This document shows positions 52,283 through 59,760 of a stretch of DNA of 64,000 bases, one piece after another. The position numbers were made by a program, and so were the translations under genes. The DNA is taken from contig CAWEBB010000024.1 of assembly GCA_963807085.1 (NCBI GenBank), forward strand, positions 130,374 to 194,373. Reading direction: 5' to 3'. The stretch is from JACKII01 sp963807085. Its GTDB lineage: Bacteria; Pseudomonadota; Alphaproteobacteria; Bin95. The notes beneath the pieces were generated by a model. The model ran no database searches. It was not told where the DNA came from and worked only from the letters and a program-made list of their open reading frames with translations. How positions within the stretch are numbered: position 1 is the stretch's first letter; the number at the start of each line of letters is the position of its first letter.

Positions 52283-52623
52283 GTTCCAATATGCTCTCGA
52301 ACGCAGAAGCAGACGCAATTTTGGCGCAGGCACGCGATTGGCGTATCGATGGCAAGGGTGTTGCGTTGGCGACGGTCGTATCAACTTGGGGGTCTGCCCC
52401 GCGGTCTGTCGGTAGCCAATTGGTGTTGAACGAGGACGGGGCGTTCGTCGGTTCGGTGTCCGGGGGATGTGTTGAAGGCGCGGTGCTAACAGAAGGCCTG
52501 GAGGTGATCGAGGACGGGAAGCCCCGATTACTGGACTTTGGCATCAGCGACGATCAGGCGTGGGAAGTGGGGCTCGCCTGTGGGGGTAAGCTCGAAATAT
52601 TTATTGAGCGGGTGGAGTTTTAA
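52264..52623 (+). CDS. XdhC/CoxI family protein, N-terminal-domain type
   Basis: 119 aa with the XdhC/CoxI domain: GVALATVVSTWGSAPRSVGSQLVLNEDGAFVGSVSGGCVEGAVL and VGLACGGKLEIFIERV. The conserved Cys in SGGCVEG and LACGG are the known cofactor/sulfur-related residues. XdhC proteins bind molybdopterin cofactor and help insert its sulfurated form into xanthine-dehydrogenase-family enzymes, to which CO dehydrogenase belongs. Five bases separate it from the second XdhC piece, as is usual in split XdhC pairs. Confidence 0.88.
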   Translation: MAEQAVSSNMLSNAEADAILAQARDWRIDGKGVALATVVSTWGSAPRSVGSQLVLNEDGAFVGSVSGGCVEGAVLTEGLEVIEDGKPRLLDFGISDDQAWEVGLACGGKLEIFIERVEF

Positions 52624-52627
52624 GATC

Positions 52628-53356
52628 ATGCGTTCAAGCGTGTTTGACAAGGCAGTGGCGCTCCGACGCAAGAATAAACCGGCGGTTCGGATTGTGCGCC
52701 TTAATGATGGAATTGATTGGCTTCTGACGTCAGATGGCGTGGAGGGCGAGGTTGAACTAGCCGGCGAGGTTGCGGAAGCCGCATCTCTAGCTCAGAAGCA
52801 GGATCGCAGCCATGATATGGAGTCGGTAGCGGGAGAGCGTTATTTTCTTCATGTTTACAATCCGCCTCGCCGGTTGATTATCGTGGGTGCGGTGCACATC
52901 ACCCAGCCGCTCGTTCAGATCGCAAGTTCGACTGGCTATGCGGTTACCGTCGTTGATCCGCGCGGCGCTTTCGCCACGGCGGAGCGCTTCCCGGGTGTCG
53001 ATCTTAGCGAGGATTGGCCGGACGAGGCGATGGAAAAGTTGGCGCCCGATAGCCGCACGGCCGTTGTGACCCTGACCCACGATCCTAAGTTGGACGATCC
53101 CGCATTGCACGTCGCCTTGCGCTCGGACGCTTTCTATATTGGCTCCTTGGGCTCCCGCAAAACCCACAGCAGGCGCGTGGACCGGCTAAGCGAGGCGGGC
53201 TTTTCAAATGAGGAGATTCGGAAAATCCACGCTCCTATCGGCCTTCATTTGGGAGGCCGGGCGCCGGCGGAAATTGCGGTTGCCATAGTGGCGCAGATAA
53301 CCCAGGTGCTGCATTTAGGCGCAGGCGAGGAAGCAAGAGCTAAGGCTGTGGCATGA
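52628..53356 (+). CDS. XdhC family protein, Rossmann C-terminal-domain type
   Basis: 242 aa from ATG 52628. After a short N-terminal region the NAD(P)-type Rossmann domain of XdhC is visible: RLIIVGAVHITQPLVQIASSTGYAVTVVDPRGAFATAERFPG, then TAVVTLTHDPKLDDPAL, YIGSLGSRKTHSRRVDRL and IHAPIGLHLGGRAPAEIAVAIVAQI. It works with the upstream N-domain protein. It overlaps the molybdopterin gene by 4 bases. This order (coxD, coxE, two xdhC pieces, molybdopterin/NTP-transferase) is the common alphaproteobacterial arrangement. Confidence 0.9.
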   Translation: MRSSVFDKAVALRRKNKPAVRIVRLNDGIDWLLTSDGVEGEVELAGEVAEAASLAQKQDRSHDMESVAGERYFLHVYNPPRRLIIVGAVHITQPLVQIASSTGYAVTVVDPRGAFATAERFPGVDLSEDWPDEAMEKLAPDSRTAVVTLTHDPKLDDPALHVALRSDAFYIGSLGSRKTHSRRVDRLSEAGFSNEEIRKIHAPIGLHLGGRAPAEIAVAIVAQITQVLHLGAGEEARAKAVA

Positions 53357-54372
53357 TTTTTCGTACAACCCCTACAGCAGAAGCCACGGGAGCATTGCTG
53401 GCGCATTCGGTTCGAGCCGGCAAAAGAACTTTCAAGAAAGGCCGCCTGCTGAGTGAGGCGGACATAGCCGCGCTTGTTGAGGCTGGCATTCCTTCTGTCA
53501 CGGCAGTGTGGTTTGAACCGGGGGAAATTGGGGAGGACGCCGCCGCAGAGCGTATTGCAGCCGCAATTCTCGGGCCGGCTGTGCGGGTGAATTCGCCGTT
53601 TACCGGGCGTGTGAACCTATTTGCGGAGGCTACGGGCCTGTTCGCAATGGACCGAACCCGACTGGATCGGATCAATATGGTGGACGAAAGCGTAACGATC
53701 GCCACGTTGGAGCCGTATGAGACAGTCGAAGCGGGACAGATGGTTGCGACCGTCAAGATCATCCCGTTCGCCACATCCGAAGCCGTACTGCGACGGATAG
53801 AGAAAATCGCGGGGTCCAGTGACCCACTGGTGCAGGTGGCTCCGTTTCGATCCAAACGCATCACATTAATTCAGAGCACCTTGCCGAGCGTCAAAGAAAG
53901 TGTGCTCGACAAGACTGTCTCGATAACGCGAGACCGCCTCGAGTTGCGCAAAGCCACGTTGGTCGGCGAGCGGCGTTGCGATCATACGGCAGAGGCCATT
54001 GCCAGCGCGATTCGGGAAAGCCTCGCCGACCATCCTGATATCATTCTGATTGCAGGCGCGTCGGCGATTGTGGATCGGCAGGATGCCTTGCCTGCGGGAA
54101 TCGTGGCGGCAGGAGGTCAAGTGGACCATTTCGGCATGCCGGTTGATCCTGGCCAACTGATCCTGATGGGATTGGTAGAGGGTTTGACAGTCGTCGGGCT
54201 GCCGGGGTGCGCCCGTTCACCAAAGTTGAACGGGTTCGACTGGGTGTTGGCGCGGCTTTGTGCTGATTTGCCGGTCGGGCCGCAAGAGATTATGTCCATG
54301 GGGGCAGGGGGCTTTTGGCGGAGATACCAAGTCGTGGCCAGCCACGCGCTGCCAAGTCGGATGGCACGATAG
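53353..54372 (+). CDS. Molybdopterin-binding (MoeA/MogA-like) protein, probably first half of a fused gene
   Basis: 339 aa. The MoCF-binding fold is recognisable in LIAGASAIVDRQDALPAGI, VDHFGMPVDPGQLILMGLV and VVGLPGCARSPKLNGFDWVLARL, as in molybdopterin-binding/glycosyltransferase fusions. The last 19 residues (FWRRYQVVAS...) look foreign. Adding one G to the run at 54306-54311 would replace them with LLAEIPSRGQPRAAK and join the frame to the following NTP-transferase. The natural product is therefore probably a single protein of about 540 aa for cofactor cytidylation. Frameshift or homopolymer error. Confidence 0.82.
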   Translation: MIFRTTPTAEATGALLAHSVRAGKRTFKKGRLLSEADIAALVEAGIPSVTAVWFEPGEIGEDAAAERIAAAILGPAVRVNSPFTGRVNLFAEATGLFAMDRTRLDRINMVDESVTIATLEPYETVEAGQMVATVKIIPFATSEAVLRRIEKIAGSSDPLVQVAPFRSKRITLIQSTLPSVKESVLDKTVSITRDRLELRKATLVGERRCDHTAEAIASAIRESLADHPDIILIAGASAIVDRQDALPAGIVAAGGQVDHFGMPVDPGQLILMGLVEGLTVVGLPGCARSPKLNGFDWVLARLCADLPVGPQEIMSMGAGGFWRRYQVVASHALPSRMAR

Positions 54373-54986
54373 AAGACGTGCCACGTGCAGCAAAAATTGG
54401 GGCGGTGGTGCTGGCGGCGGGCCGTTCGAGCCGGATGATGGGGCCGAATAAGCTATTGGTGGAGGTCGATGGGCGCCCGATGCTTAGCTGGGCGTTGGAT
54501 GCGGTAGCGGCCTCCGAGTGCGCGATTACGGTGGTCGTTACCGGGCATGAGACAGATGCAATCAGCCCGTTGCTGGCTGGGCGAGAGTTGCTGGTAGTGC
54601 ACAACCCGGATTACGCAAAGGGCCTTAGCACTTCCTTGAAGGCGGGGCTACGGGCGCTGCCGCGCGATATCGATGGAATATTAGTATCGCTAGGCGATAT
54701 GCCGAGGGTAACAGAAGGCCACATCAATCGGCTAATAGCCGCATTTAATCCCCTAGAAGGCCGAGCGATCATTGTGCCGACCTGTGACGGAGAGAAAGGA
54801 AATCCGGTGCTTTGGGGCGCCGAGTTTCTGCCTGCGATATTCCGGGTGGAAGGCGACCGGGGTGCGCGATCCTTGTTCGAGGAATTCTCAGACCGCCTGA
54901 CGGAGGTGGAAATGAGAGATACGGCGATTATGTTAGACATCGATACTTCCGACACTTTGGTAAAGGTAAAGGAAGGGTTGGTGTAA
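54315..54986 (+). CDS. Molybdenum cofactor nucleotidyltransferase (MocA/MobA-like NTP transferase)
   Basis: 223 aa; the nucleotidyltransferase signature is IGAVVLAAGRSSRMMGPNKLLVEVDGRPML, with VVVTGHETDAI, GILVSLGDMPRVTEGHINRLI and GNPVLWGAEFLPAIFRVEGDRGARSLF following. MocA adds CMP to molybdopterin, giving the MCD form used by CO dehydrogenase and xanthine-dehydrogenase relatives. It starts inside the end of the preceding gene, and the two are probably halves of one frameshifted fusion gene. It ends the accessory cluster. Confidence 0.85.
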   Translation: MAEIPSRGQPRAAKSDGTIEDVPRAAKIGAVVLAAGRSSRMMGPNKLLVEVDGRPMLSWALDAVAASECAITVVVTGHETDAISPLLAGRELLVVHNPDYAKGLSTSLKAGLRALPRDIDGILVSLGDMPRVTEGHINRLIAAFNPLEGRAIIVPTCDGEKGNPVLWGAEFLPAIFRVEGDRGARSLFEEFSDRLTEVEMRDTAIMLDIDTSDTLVKVKEGLV

Positions 54987-55118
54987 GGTCGATACAGCTT
55001 ATGCCCCAGAAGGTTAGAGATGTCATAACGGCGTTGATGTTTATCTCCGACCGTTCGGAAATTGTTCTCACCAATGCCGAACCGCGTCTTCCGTCAGATC
55101 AAGCGGTGCGTTTAAACA

Positions 55119-55742
55119 TTACTCCGCAGCAATACTGGGTGCCCAGGGACGAACAGTGCTGTCTTTGCCTTCGAACTTCGCGATATCGTTGCCTTTCGCC
55201 ATGGTTAAGCCGATATCGTCAAGGCCGTTCAGCAGGCAGTGCTTTCGGAACGGGTCCACCTCAAACGGCACCTTCTCGCCGTTAGGGCGGGTGATTTCCT
55301 GGGCTTCCAAATCGACGGTCAGGCGGGCGTTCGCGCCTTTTTGTGCATCTTCCATCAATTCATCGACGACCTCTTGCGGTAACTTGATCAACAACATGCC
55401 ATTCTTGAAGCTGTTGTTGAAAAAAATATCGGCGAAGTCAGTGCCGATGATGCATTTGATGCCGAAATCAGTCAGCGCCCAGGGTGCATGCTCGCGCGAG
55501 GAGCCGCAGCCAAAATTGTCGCCCACGACCAGGATTTCGGCATTGAGGTAAGCTTCGTTGTTGAGGACGAAGCCGACTTTCTCGCTCCCGTCGTCGTTGA
55601 AGCGCTGATCGTTGAACAGATATTTACCGAGGCCCACGCGCTCGATGGTCTTCAGGAACCGCGCGGGAATGATTTTGTCGGTATCGATATTGGCCGACGG
55701 CATCGGCGCAGCGACGCCGGTAAAGGTCTCGAACTTCAGCAT
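55119..55742 (-). CDS. leuD: 3-isopropylmalate dehydratase small subunit
   Basis: 207 aa. Swivel domain of the leucine-pathway isomerase: FTGVAAPMPSANIDTDKIIPARFLKT at the start, then ILVVGDNFGCGSSREHAPWALTDFGIKCIIGTDFADIFFNNSFKNGML, the leuD signature. It combines with LeuC to convert 2- to 3-isopropylmalate. It follows leuC and a small acidic gene on the same strand. Frame intact, length normal. Confidence 0.94.
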   Translation of the reverse strand: MLKFETFTGVAAPMPSANIDTDKIIPARFLKTIERVGLGKYLFNDQRFNDDGSEKVGFVLNNEAYLNAEILVVGDNFGCGSSREHAPWALTDFGIKCIIGTDFADIFFNNSFKNGMLLIKLPQEVVDELMEDAQKGANARLTVDLEAQEITRPNGEKVPFEVDPFRKHCLLNGLDDIGLTMAKGNDIAKFEGKDSTVRPWAPSIAAE

Positions 55743-55766
55743 GCGGTTCCTCCAGCCGTGAGGGTG

Positions 55767-55955
55767 TTAGTTCAGCAGGTCGTCTTCGCGCTCGTACAGC
55801 GCCACGAAATGGGCGAGATGCCCGGAATCGATCTTGCTGAGACGGCCGGTTTTGCCGTCGCGAATGAACAATTCGCCGAGCGCCTCCGGTTCTTCGTCTT
55901 CATCGTCTTCGTCGAGCCAATCGTAATCGAGGTCGAGAGCGATCATTGGATTCAT
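55767..55955 (-). CDS. Small acidic protein between leuC and leuD
   Basis: 62 aa, strongly acidic in the first third (DLDYDWLDEDDEDEEPEAL), then FIRDGKTGRLSKIDSGHLAHFVALYEREDDLLN. Its ATG overlaps the leuC stop (TCATGA), and the stop lies 24 bases before leuD, so it is embedded in the operon. No family recognised. Codon pattern and translational coupling argue for a real gene. It could be a regulator or stabiliser of the isomerase, but nothing in the sequence shows that. Confidence 0.6.
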   Translation of the reverse strand: MNPMIALDLDYDWLDEDDEDEEPEALGELFIRDGKTGRLSKIDSGHLAHFVALYEREDDLLN

Positions 55956-57359
55956 GAGGTGAGTTCCCGAATGTCAGCCAAATGGCCGGTGACGGCCGCC
56001 GCCGCCGCCATGGCGGGACTGACCAGATGGGTGCGGCTGCCAGGGCCCTGGCGGCCTTCGAAATTGCGGTTTGAGGTTGAGGCTGCCCGTTGGCCCGGCG
56101 GCACCTTGTCGTCATTCATCGCGAGGCACATGGAGCAGCCCGGCTCGCGCCATTCGAAGCCGGCCGCGATCAGGATTTCGTCCAGGCCTTCTTGCTCCGC
56201 CTGTCTTTCACCAGGCCGGAACCCGGCACGATCAACGCGCGCACACTGTCGGCAACCTTGCGGCCCTTGGCGACTTCAGCGGCGGCGCGAATATCCTCAA
56301 TCCGGCCGTTGGTGCAGGAGCCGACGAACACCATATCGACCTTGATGTCGGTAAGCTTCTGCCCGGGCTTCAGCGCCATGTATTCGATGGAGCGCTCGAC
56401 CGCCGCGCGGCGGTGCTCATCGTGGATGGCGGCCGGGTCGGGCACGGAGGCCGTGATCGGCAAGGCATCCTGCGGGCTAGTGCCCCAGGTGACATAGGGA
56501 ATAATCTCCGACGCCTCCAGCACGACTTCCTTGTCGTAGGTCGCGCCTATGTCCGACGGAAGCGTCTTCCAGTAGGCGACGGCAGCGTCCCACGCCGCGC
56601 CCTTCGGCGCGTAGGGCGGCCCTTCAGGTATTCGAATGTCGTCTCGTCCGGCGAAACCATGCCGGCGCGCGCGCCCGCTTCGATGGCCATGTTGCAGACG
56701 GTCATCCGCCCTTCCATCGAAAGTCCGCGGATCGCCTCGCCCGCAAACTCGATCACATGGCCGGTGCCGCCGGCGGTGCCGATCTTGCCAATGATCGCCA
56801 GGATCAGATCCTTCGCCGTGGTGCCGAGTGGGGGCTTGCCTTTCACGGTCACGCGCATGTTCTTGGCCGGGCGCTGGATCAATGTCTGGGTCGCCATCAC
56901 ATGCTCAACCTCGGACGTGCCTATACCGAAGGCGAGGCAACCGAACGCCCCGTGCGTTGCCGTGTGGCTGTCGCCGCAGACCACTGTCATGCCCGGTTGC
57001 GTCAGCCCTTGTTCTGGACCGATGATGTGCACGATGCCCTGGCGCACATCCAGAACCGGGAAGTAAGGAACTTGGAATTCCTTGATGTTCTTCTCCAGAG
57101 TTTCCACCTGGATACGCGATTGTTCGTTCTCGATACCGCCGACACGGTTGGTGGTCGGAATATTATGGTCGGCGACGGCCAATGTCTTGTCCGGGCGGCG
57201 CAGCGCACGGCCAGCCATGCGGAGGCCTTCGAACGCCTGCGGGCTAGTCACTTCATGGACAAGATGCAGGTCGATATAGATCAGACACGTTCCGTCTTCC
57301 TGGGCGGCCACCAGGTGATTTTGCCAAATCTTATCAAAGAGGGTGCGTTGACCCGCCAT
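55952..57359 (-). CDS. leuC: 3-isopropylmalate dehydratase large subunit, two frameshifts
   Basis: Aconitase-family [4Fe-4S] enzyme of leucine synthesis. The start is ATG 57359 (MAGQRTLFDKIWQNHLV). Motifs: IYIDLHLVHEVTSPQAF, VCGDSHTATHGAFGCLAFGIGTSEVEHV, VFVGSCTNGRIEDIRAAAEV and, near the end, PGCSMCLAMNDD, giving the cluster cysteines. Frame is lost near 56615 (a C missing from CCCC, after EYLKGRP) and again near 56203 (a C missing in GACCAG, after GLVKD). Both losses are in short homopolymers. Corrected length is about 470 aa, ending HLADIRELTS. A real leuC double mutant would be a leucine auxotroph, so consensus error must be considered. Confidence 0.9.
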
Positions 57360-57460
57360 CACTGAGGTCTCCTAGCGTTTGCCGAACAGGCTGTCCCGCC
57401 CAAGGGAGGGCGGACGCAACAAAACCGGCCGCTCTATCTACAGCGTACCAGTGGCCCGAA

Positions 57461-57889
57461 TCAATGCCGGTTCTTGGCGGCAGCCGCTTCGGCGCGCGCG
57501 GCCGCCTTGGCCTCTAAGGCATTGCGCGAAGCGCGGCTGCGCTCGGTAATGCGCGCGGACCTACCGCGGCGCTCCCGCAGATAGTACAGCTTCGCCCGAC
57601 GAACCCGGCCCATGCGCACCACATCGATGCTCTCGATATTCGGCGAATAGAGCGGAAATACGCGCTCCACACCCTCACCGGACGCGATCTTGCGCACGGT
57701 AAACGAGGAACTGATGCCGGCGCGCTTGCGCGCAATACAAACGCCCTCATAGGCCTGCACGCGCTCGCGGGTGCCTTCGACGACCTTGTAGTTCACCCGA
57801 ACCGTGTCGCCCGGGCGAAATTCGGGGACGGGCCGCTCGGCGGTCAGCTTGGCGATATTTTCAGCTTCGATTTGCTTAATGAGATTCAT
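57461..57889 (-). CDS. rplS: 50S ribosomal protein L19
   Basis: 142 aa from ATG 57889 (MNLIKQIEAENIAKL). Core is intact: FRPGDTVRVNYKVVEGTRERVQAYEGVCIARKRAG, SFTVRKIASGEGVERVFPLYSPNIESIDVVRMGRVRRAKLYYLRERRGRSARI. It has an alphaproteobacterial Ala/Lys-rich C-terminal tail. L19 sits at the 30S-50S interface. Only 9 bases follow the trmD stop, so it is the last ribosomal gene of the rpsP-rimM-trmD-rplS operon. Confidence 0.95.
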   Translation of the reverse strand: MNLIKQIEAENIAKLTAERPVPEFRPGDTVRVNYKVVEGTRERVQAYEGVCIARKRAGISSSFTVRKIASGEGVERVFPLYSPNIESIDVVRMGRVRRAKLYYLRERRGRSARITERSRASRNALEAKAAARAEAAAAKNRH

Positions 57890-57898
57890 GGTTTCCAC

Positions 57899-58622
57899 CT
57901 AGCCTTCGTGTTGATGTGTAGCCGCTTCGCACAAGCGGCCGCCGTAGCGCGCCCATAGATCGGGGCGCCGTTGTCGCGTGATCTTTTCGGCCTCCGCCCG
58001 CCGCCAGCTGGCGATGGCCGCGTGATTGCCAGAAAGCAGCACCTCCGGCACCGCCCTGCCGCGCCACTCGGCCGGGCGCGTATAGTGCGGGTATTCCAGA
58101 AGGCCACTTTCGAAGCTTTCTTCCGCCAGTGACGCCGGCTCGCCCAGCACATCCGGCAGCAGCCGGATGCAGGCGTCCAGCAAGGCCAGCGCCGCCGGCT
58201 CGCCGCCCGAAAGTATGAAGTCGCCGATGCTGATTTCGGTCAGGTTCCGATCATCGATCAGGCGTTGATCAATGCCCTCATATCGCCCGCAGAGCAAGGT
58301 GACGGCCGGGCCTGCGGCAAGTTTCTTTACCAGATCCTGGTTCAGCCGCTCGCCGCGGGGCGAGAGGTAGATGACGGGCCCGCGCGGGTCCGCCTTTGCC
58401 GCCAGTGCCCGGTCCAGCACGTCGGCGCGCATCACCATGCCTGCACCGCCGCCGAATGGGTTGTCGTCAACGGTGGCGTGCCGGTCAATCGCAAACGAGC
58501 GGATGTCCGCCACGTTCGAGATTCCAGTCGCCGCGCGACAGCGCCTTGCCCGCCAGGGAGCAGGCGAGTGGTCCCGGGAACATTTCTGGGAAGAGAGTCA
58601 GGACGACGGCACGCCAACTCAT
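57899..58622 (-). CDS. trmD: tRNA (guanine-N1-)-methyltransferase, frameshifted
   Basis: SPOUT methyltransferase making m1G37 in tRNA, needed for frame maintenance. The start is ATG 58622 (MSWRAVVLTLFPEMFPGPL). An extra base near 58514 breaks the frame after GDWNLE. The rest follows in another frame with ADIRSFAIDRHATVDDNPFGGGAGMVMRADV, YLSPRGERL, LLCGRYEGIDQRLID and EISIGDFILSGGEPAALALLDA, the knot and SAM-binding signature. Corrected length is about 240 aa, normal for TrmD. Since TrmD is close to essential, a sequencing error is the likelier cause. It overlaps rimM by 4 bases. Confidence 0.92.
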
Positions 58623-59232
58623 TCGCCACCCGCCATTTCTGCGTCTGGTTCTGCGCCCGGCGGGGGTGGCGCGGTCGTCCAGCAGGCCCGGTGGCGGGTT
58701 AACCACCAGTTTGCCGCTGGCGATGTCGACCTCTGGCACAAAGTCGCGGGTGAAGGGCATCAGCAACGGCTTGCCCGACGCGGTATCGACTGAGTTCCAG
58801 CGATACGCCGGCGCCAAAATCGTAAACCGCCCGCACCTTGCCGATCTCGGTCCCGTCCGCCAACCGGGCGGCGAGTCCGATTAAATCGGCATGGTAGAAC
58901 TCGTCTTCGTCTTCCGGTGCGGGCAGGGCGTCCCGCAGAACATAAAGCCGCATGCCGCGCAGGGCTTCGGCCGCTGTCCGGTCGTTTACGCCTTCCAGCC
59001 CGACCAGCACCTGGCCTTTGTGCATGCCGAGCGCGTCGCAGTGGAAGGTGCGGCTGCCGTCCGCATTGGTGAGCGGGCCGTAGGCGGTACAGTCCCCCGG
59101 TGCTTCGGTAAAGGACTTCAGGCGCACCAGGCCGCGCAAGCCATGGGCAGCCGCCACCGCAGCGATGCAAACACGCGCTGCTGTCGGGGCTTTGTCCCTG
59201 GCCGAAGCGTGTTTTGCCATCGCCGATACCAT
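58619..59232 (-). CDS. rimM: Ribosome maturation factor RimM, two frameshifts
   Basis: 16S rRNA processing factor that binds S19 during 30S assembly. ATG 59232 has GGGAACGG upstream. The N-terminal barrel is clear (CIAAVAAAHGLRGLVRLKSFTEAPGD, RGMRLYVLRDALP). PRC domain: EFYHADLIGLAARLADGTEIGKVRAVYDFGAGVSLEL; then frame loss near 58791, and continuation KPLLMPFTRDFVPEVDIASGKLVVNPP in another frame. A second loss near 58665-58680 leads to a natural end AEMAGGE with the TGA overlapping the trmD ATG. Corrected length about 204 aa. Probably consensus indels. Confidence 0.88.
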
Positions 59233-59283
59233 TCCGTTCCCTGCCGTTCCTTAAAGACTGCCGGTCGGCTAGATTCGACCGGC

Positions 59284-59685
59284 CTATTCCGCCGTTTCCT
59301 CGGCCGCAGGCTCTTCGGCAGGGGCGGCGGCGGCTTCTTCGGCCTGCTTGCGGCGCTCTTCCGCTTCCTTCATGCGCTCCTGCGCCTTTGCCTTGGGCTG
59401 GTTCTTCTTTGTCTGCTGCGGGCTGGCGAGCGGCGGCGCCAAGTCCGCCGCTGCCAAAAAGCGGGCGACGCGGTCGGTCGGGGTTGCGCCATGGCCTAGC
59501 CAATAGCTGATACGGTCGTTGACCAGGCGAACCCGATCTTCGTGATCCTTTGGCAGCATGGGGTTATAGGTGCCCACTCGCTCAATAAAACGGCCATCAC
59601 GCGGGCTTGTGCCCTCGGCCACGACGATCCGGTAGTACGGCCGCTTTTTCGAGCCACCACGGGTCAAACGCATTCTCAAAGCCAT
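59284..59685 (-). CDS. rpsP: 30S ribosomal protein S16
   Basis: 133 aa; starts MALRMRLTRGGSKKRPYYRIVVAEGTSPRDGRFIERVGTYNPMLP, the S16 signature, followed by RVRLVNDRISYWLGHGATPTDRVARFL. A low-complexity Ala/Glu/Lys tail (KAKAQERMKEAEERRKQAEEAAAAPAEEPA) extends it beyond the E. coli protein, as in many alphaproteobacteria. The gene begins the rpsP-rimM-trmD-rplS run, 75 bases after ffh. No frameshift. Confidence 0.95.
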   Translation of the reverse strand: MALRMRLTRGGSKKRPYYRIVVAEGTSPRDGRFIERVGTYNPMLPKDHEDRVRLVNDRISYWLGHGATPTDRVARFLAAADLAPPLASPQQTKKNQPKAKAQERMKEAEERRKQAEEAAAAPAEEPAAEETAE

Positions 59686-59760
59686 ACGAAAACTTTCTCC
59701 TCAAGCTGTAGTCTGTATCTTCAATCCACTGTTCAACAGGTCACCGGGGCGGGAGCCCCC

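Noticed and set aside
59740..59756. GC-rich hairpin (GGGGC-GGGA-GCCCC) between ffh and rpsP, considered as a terminator.
   Set aside because: No T-run follows on the minus strand, and ffh-rpsP are commonly co-transcribed; evidence too weak for a feature.
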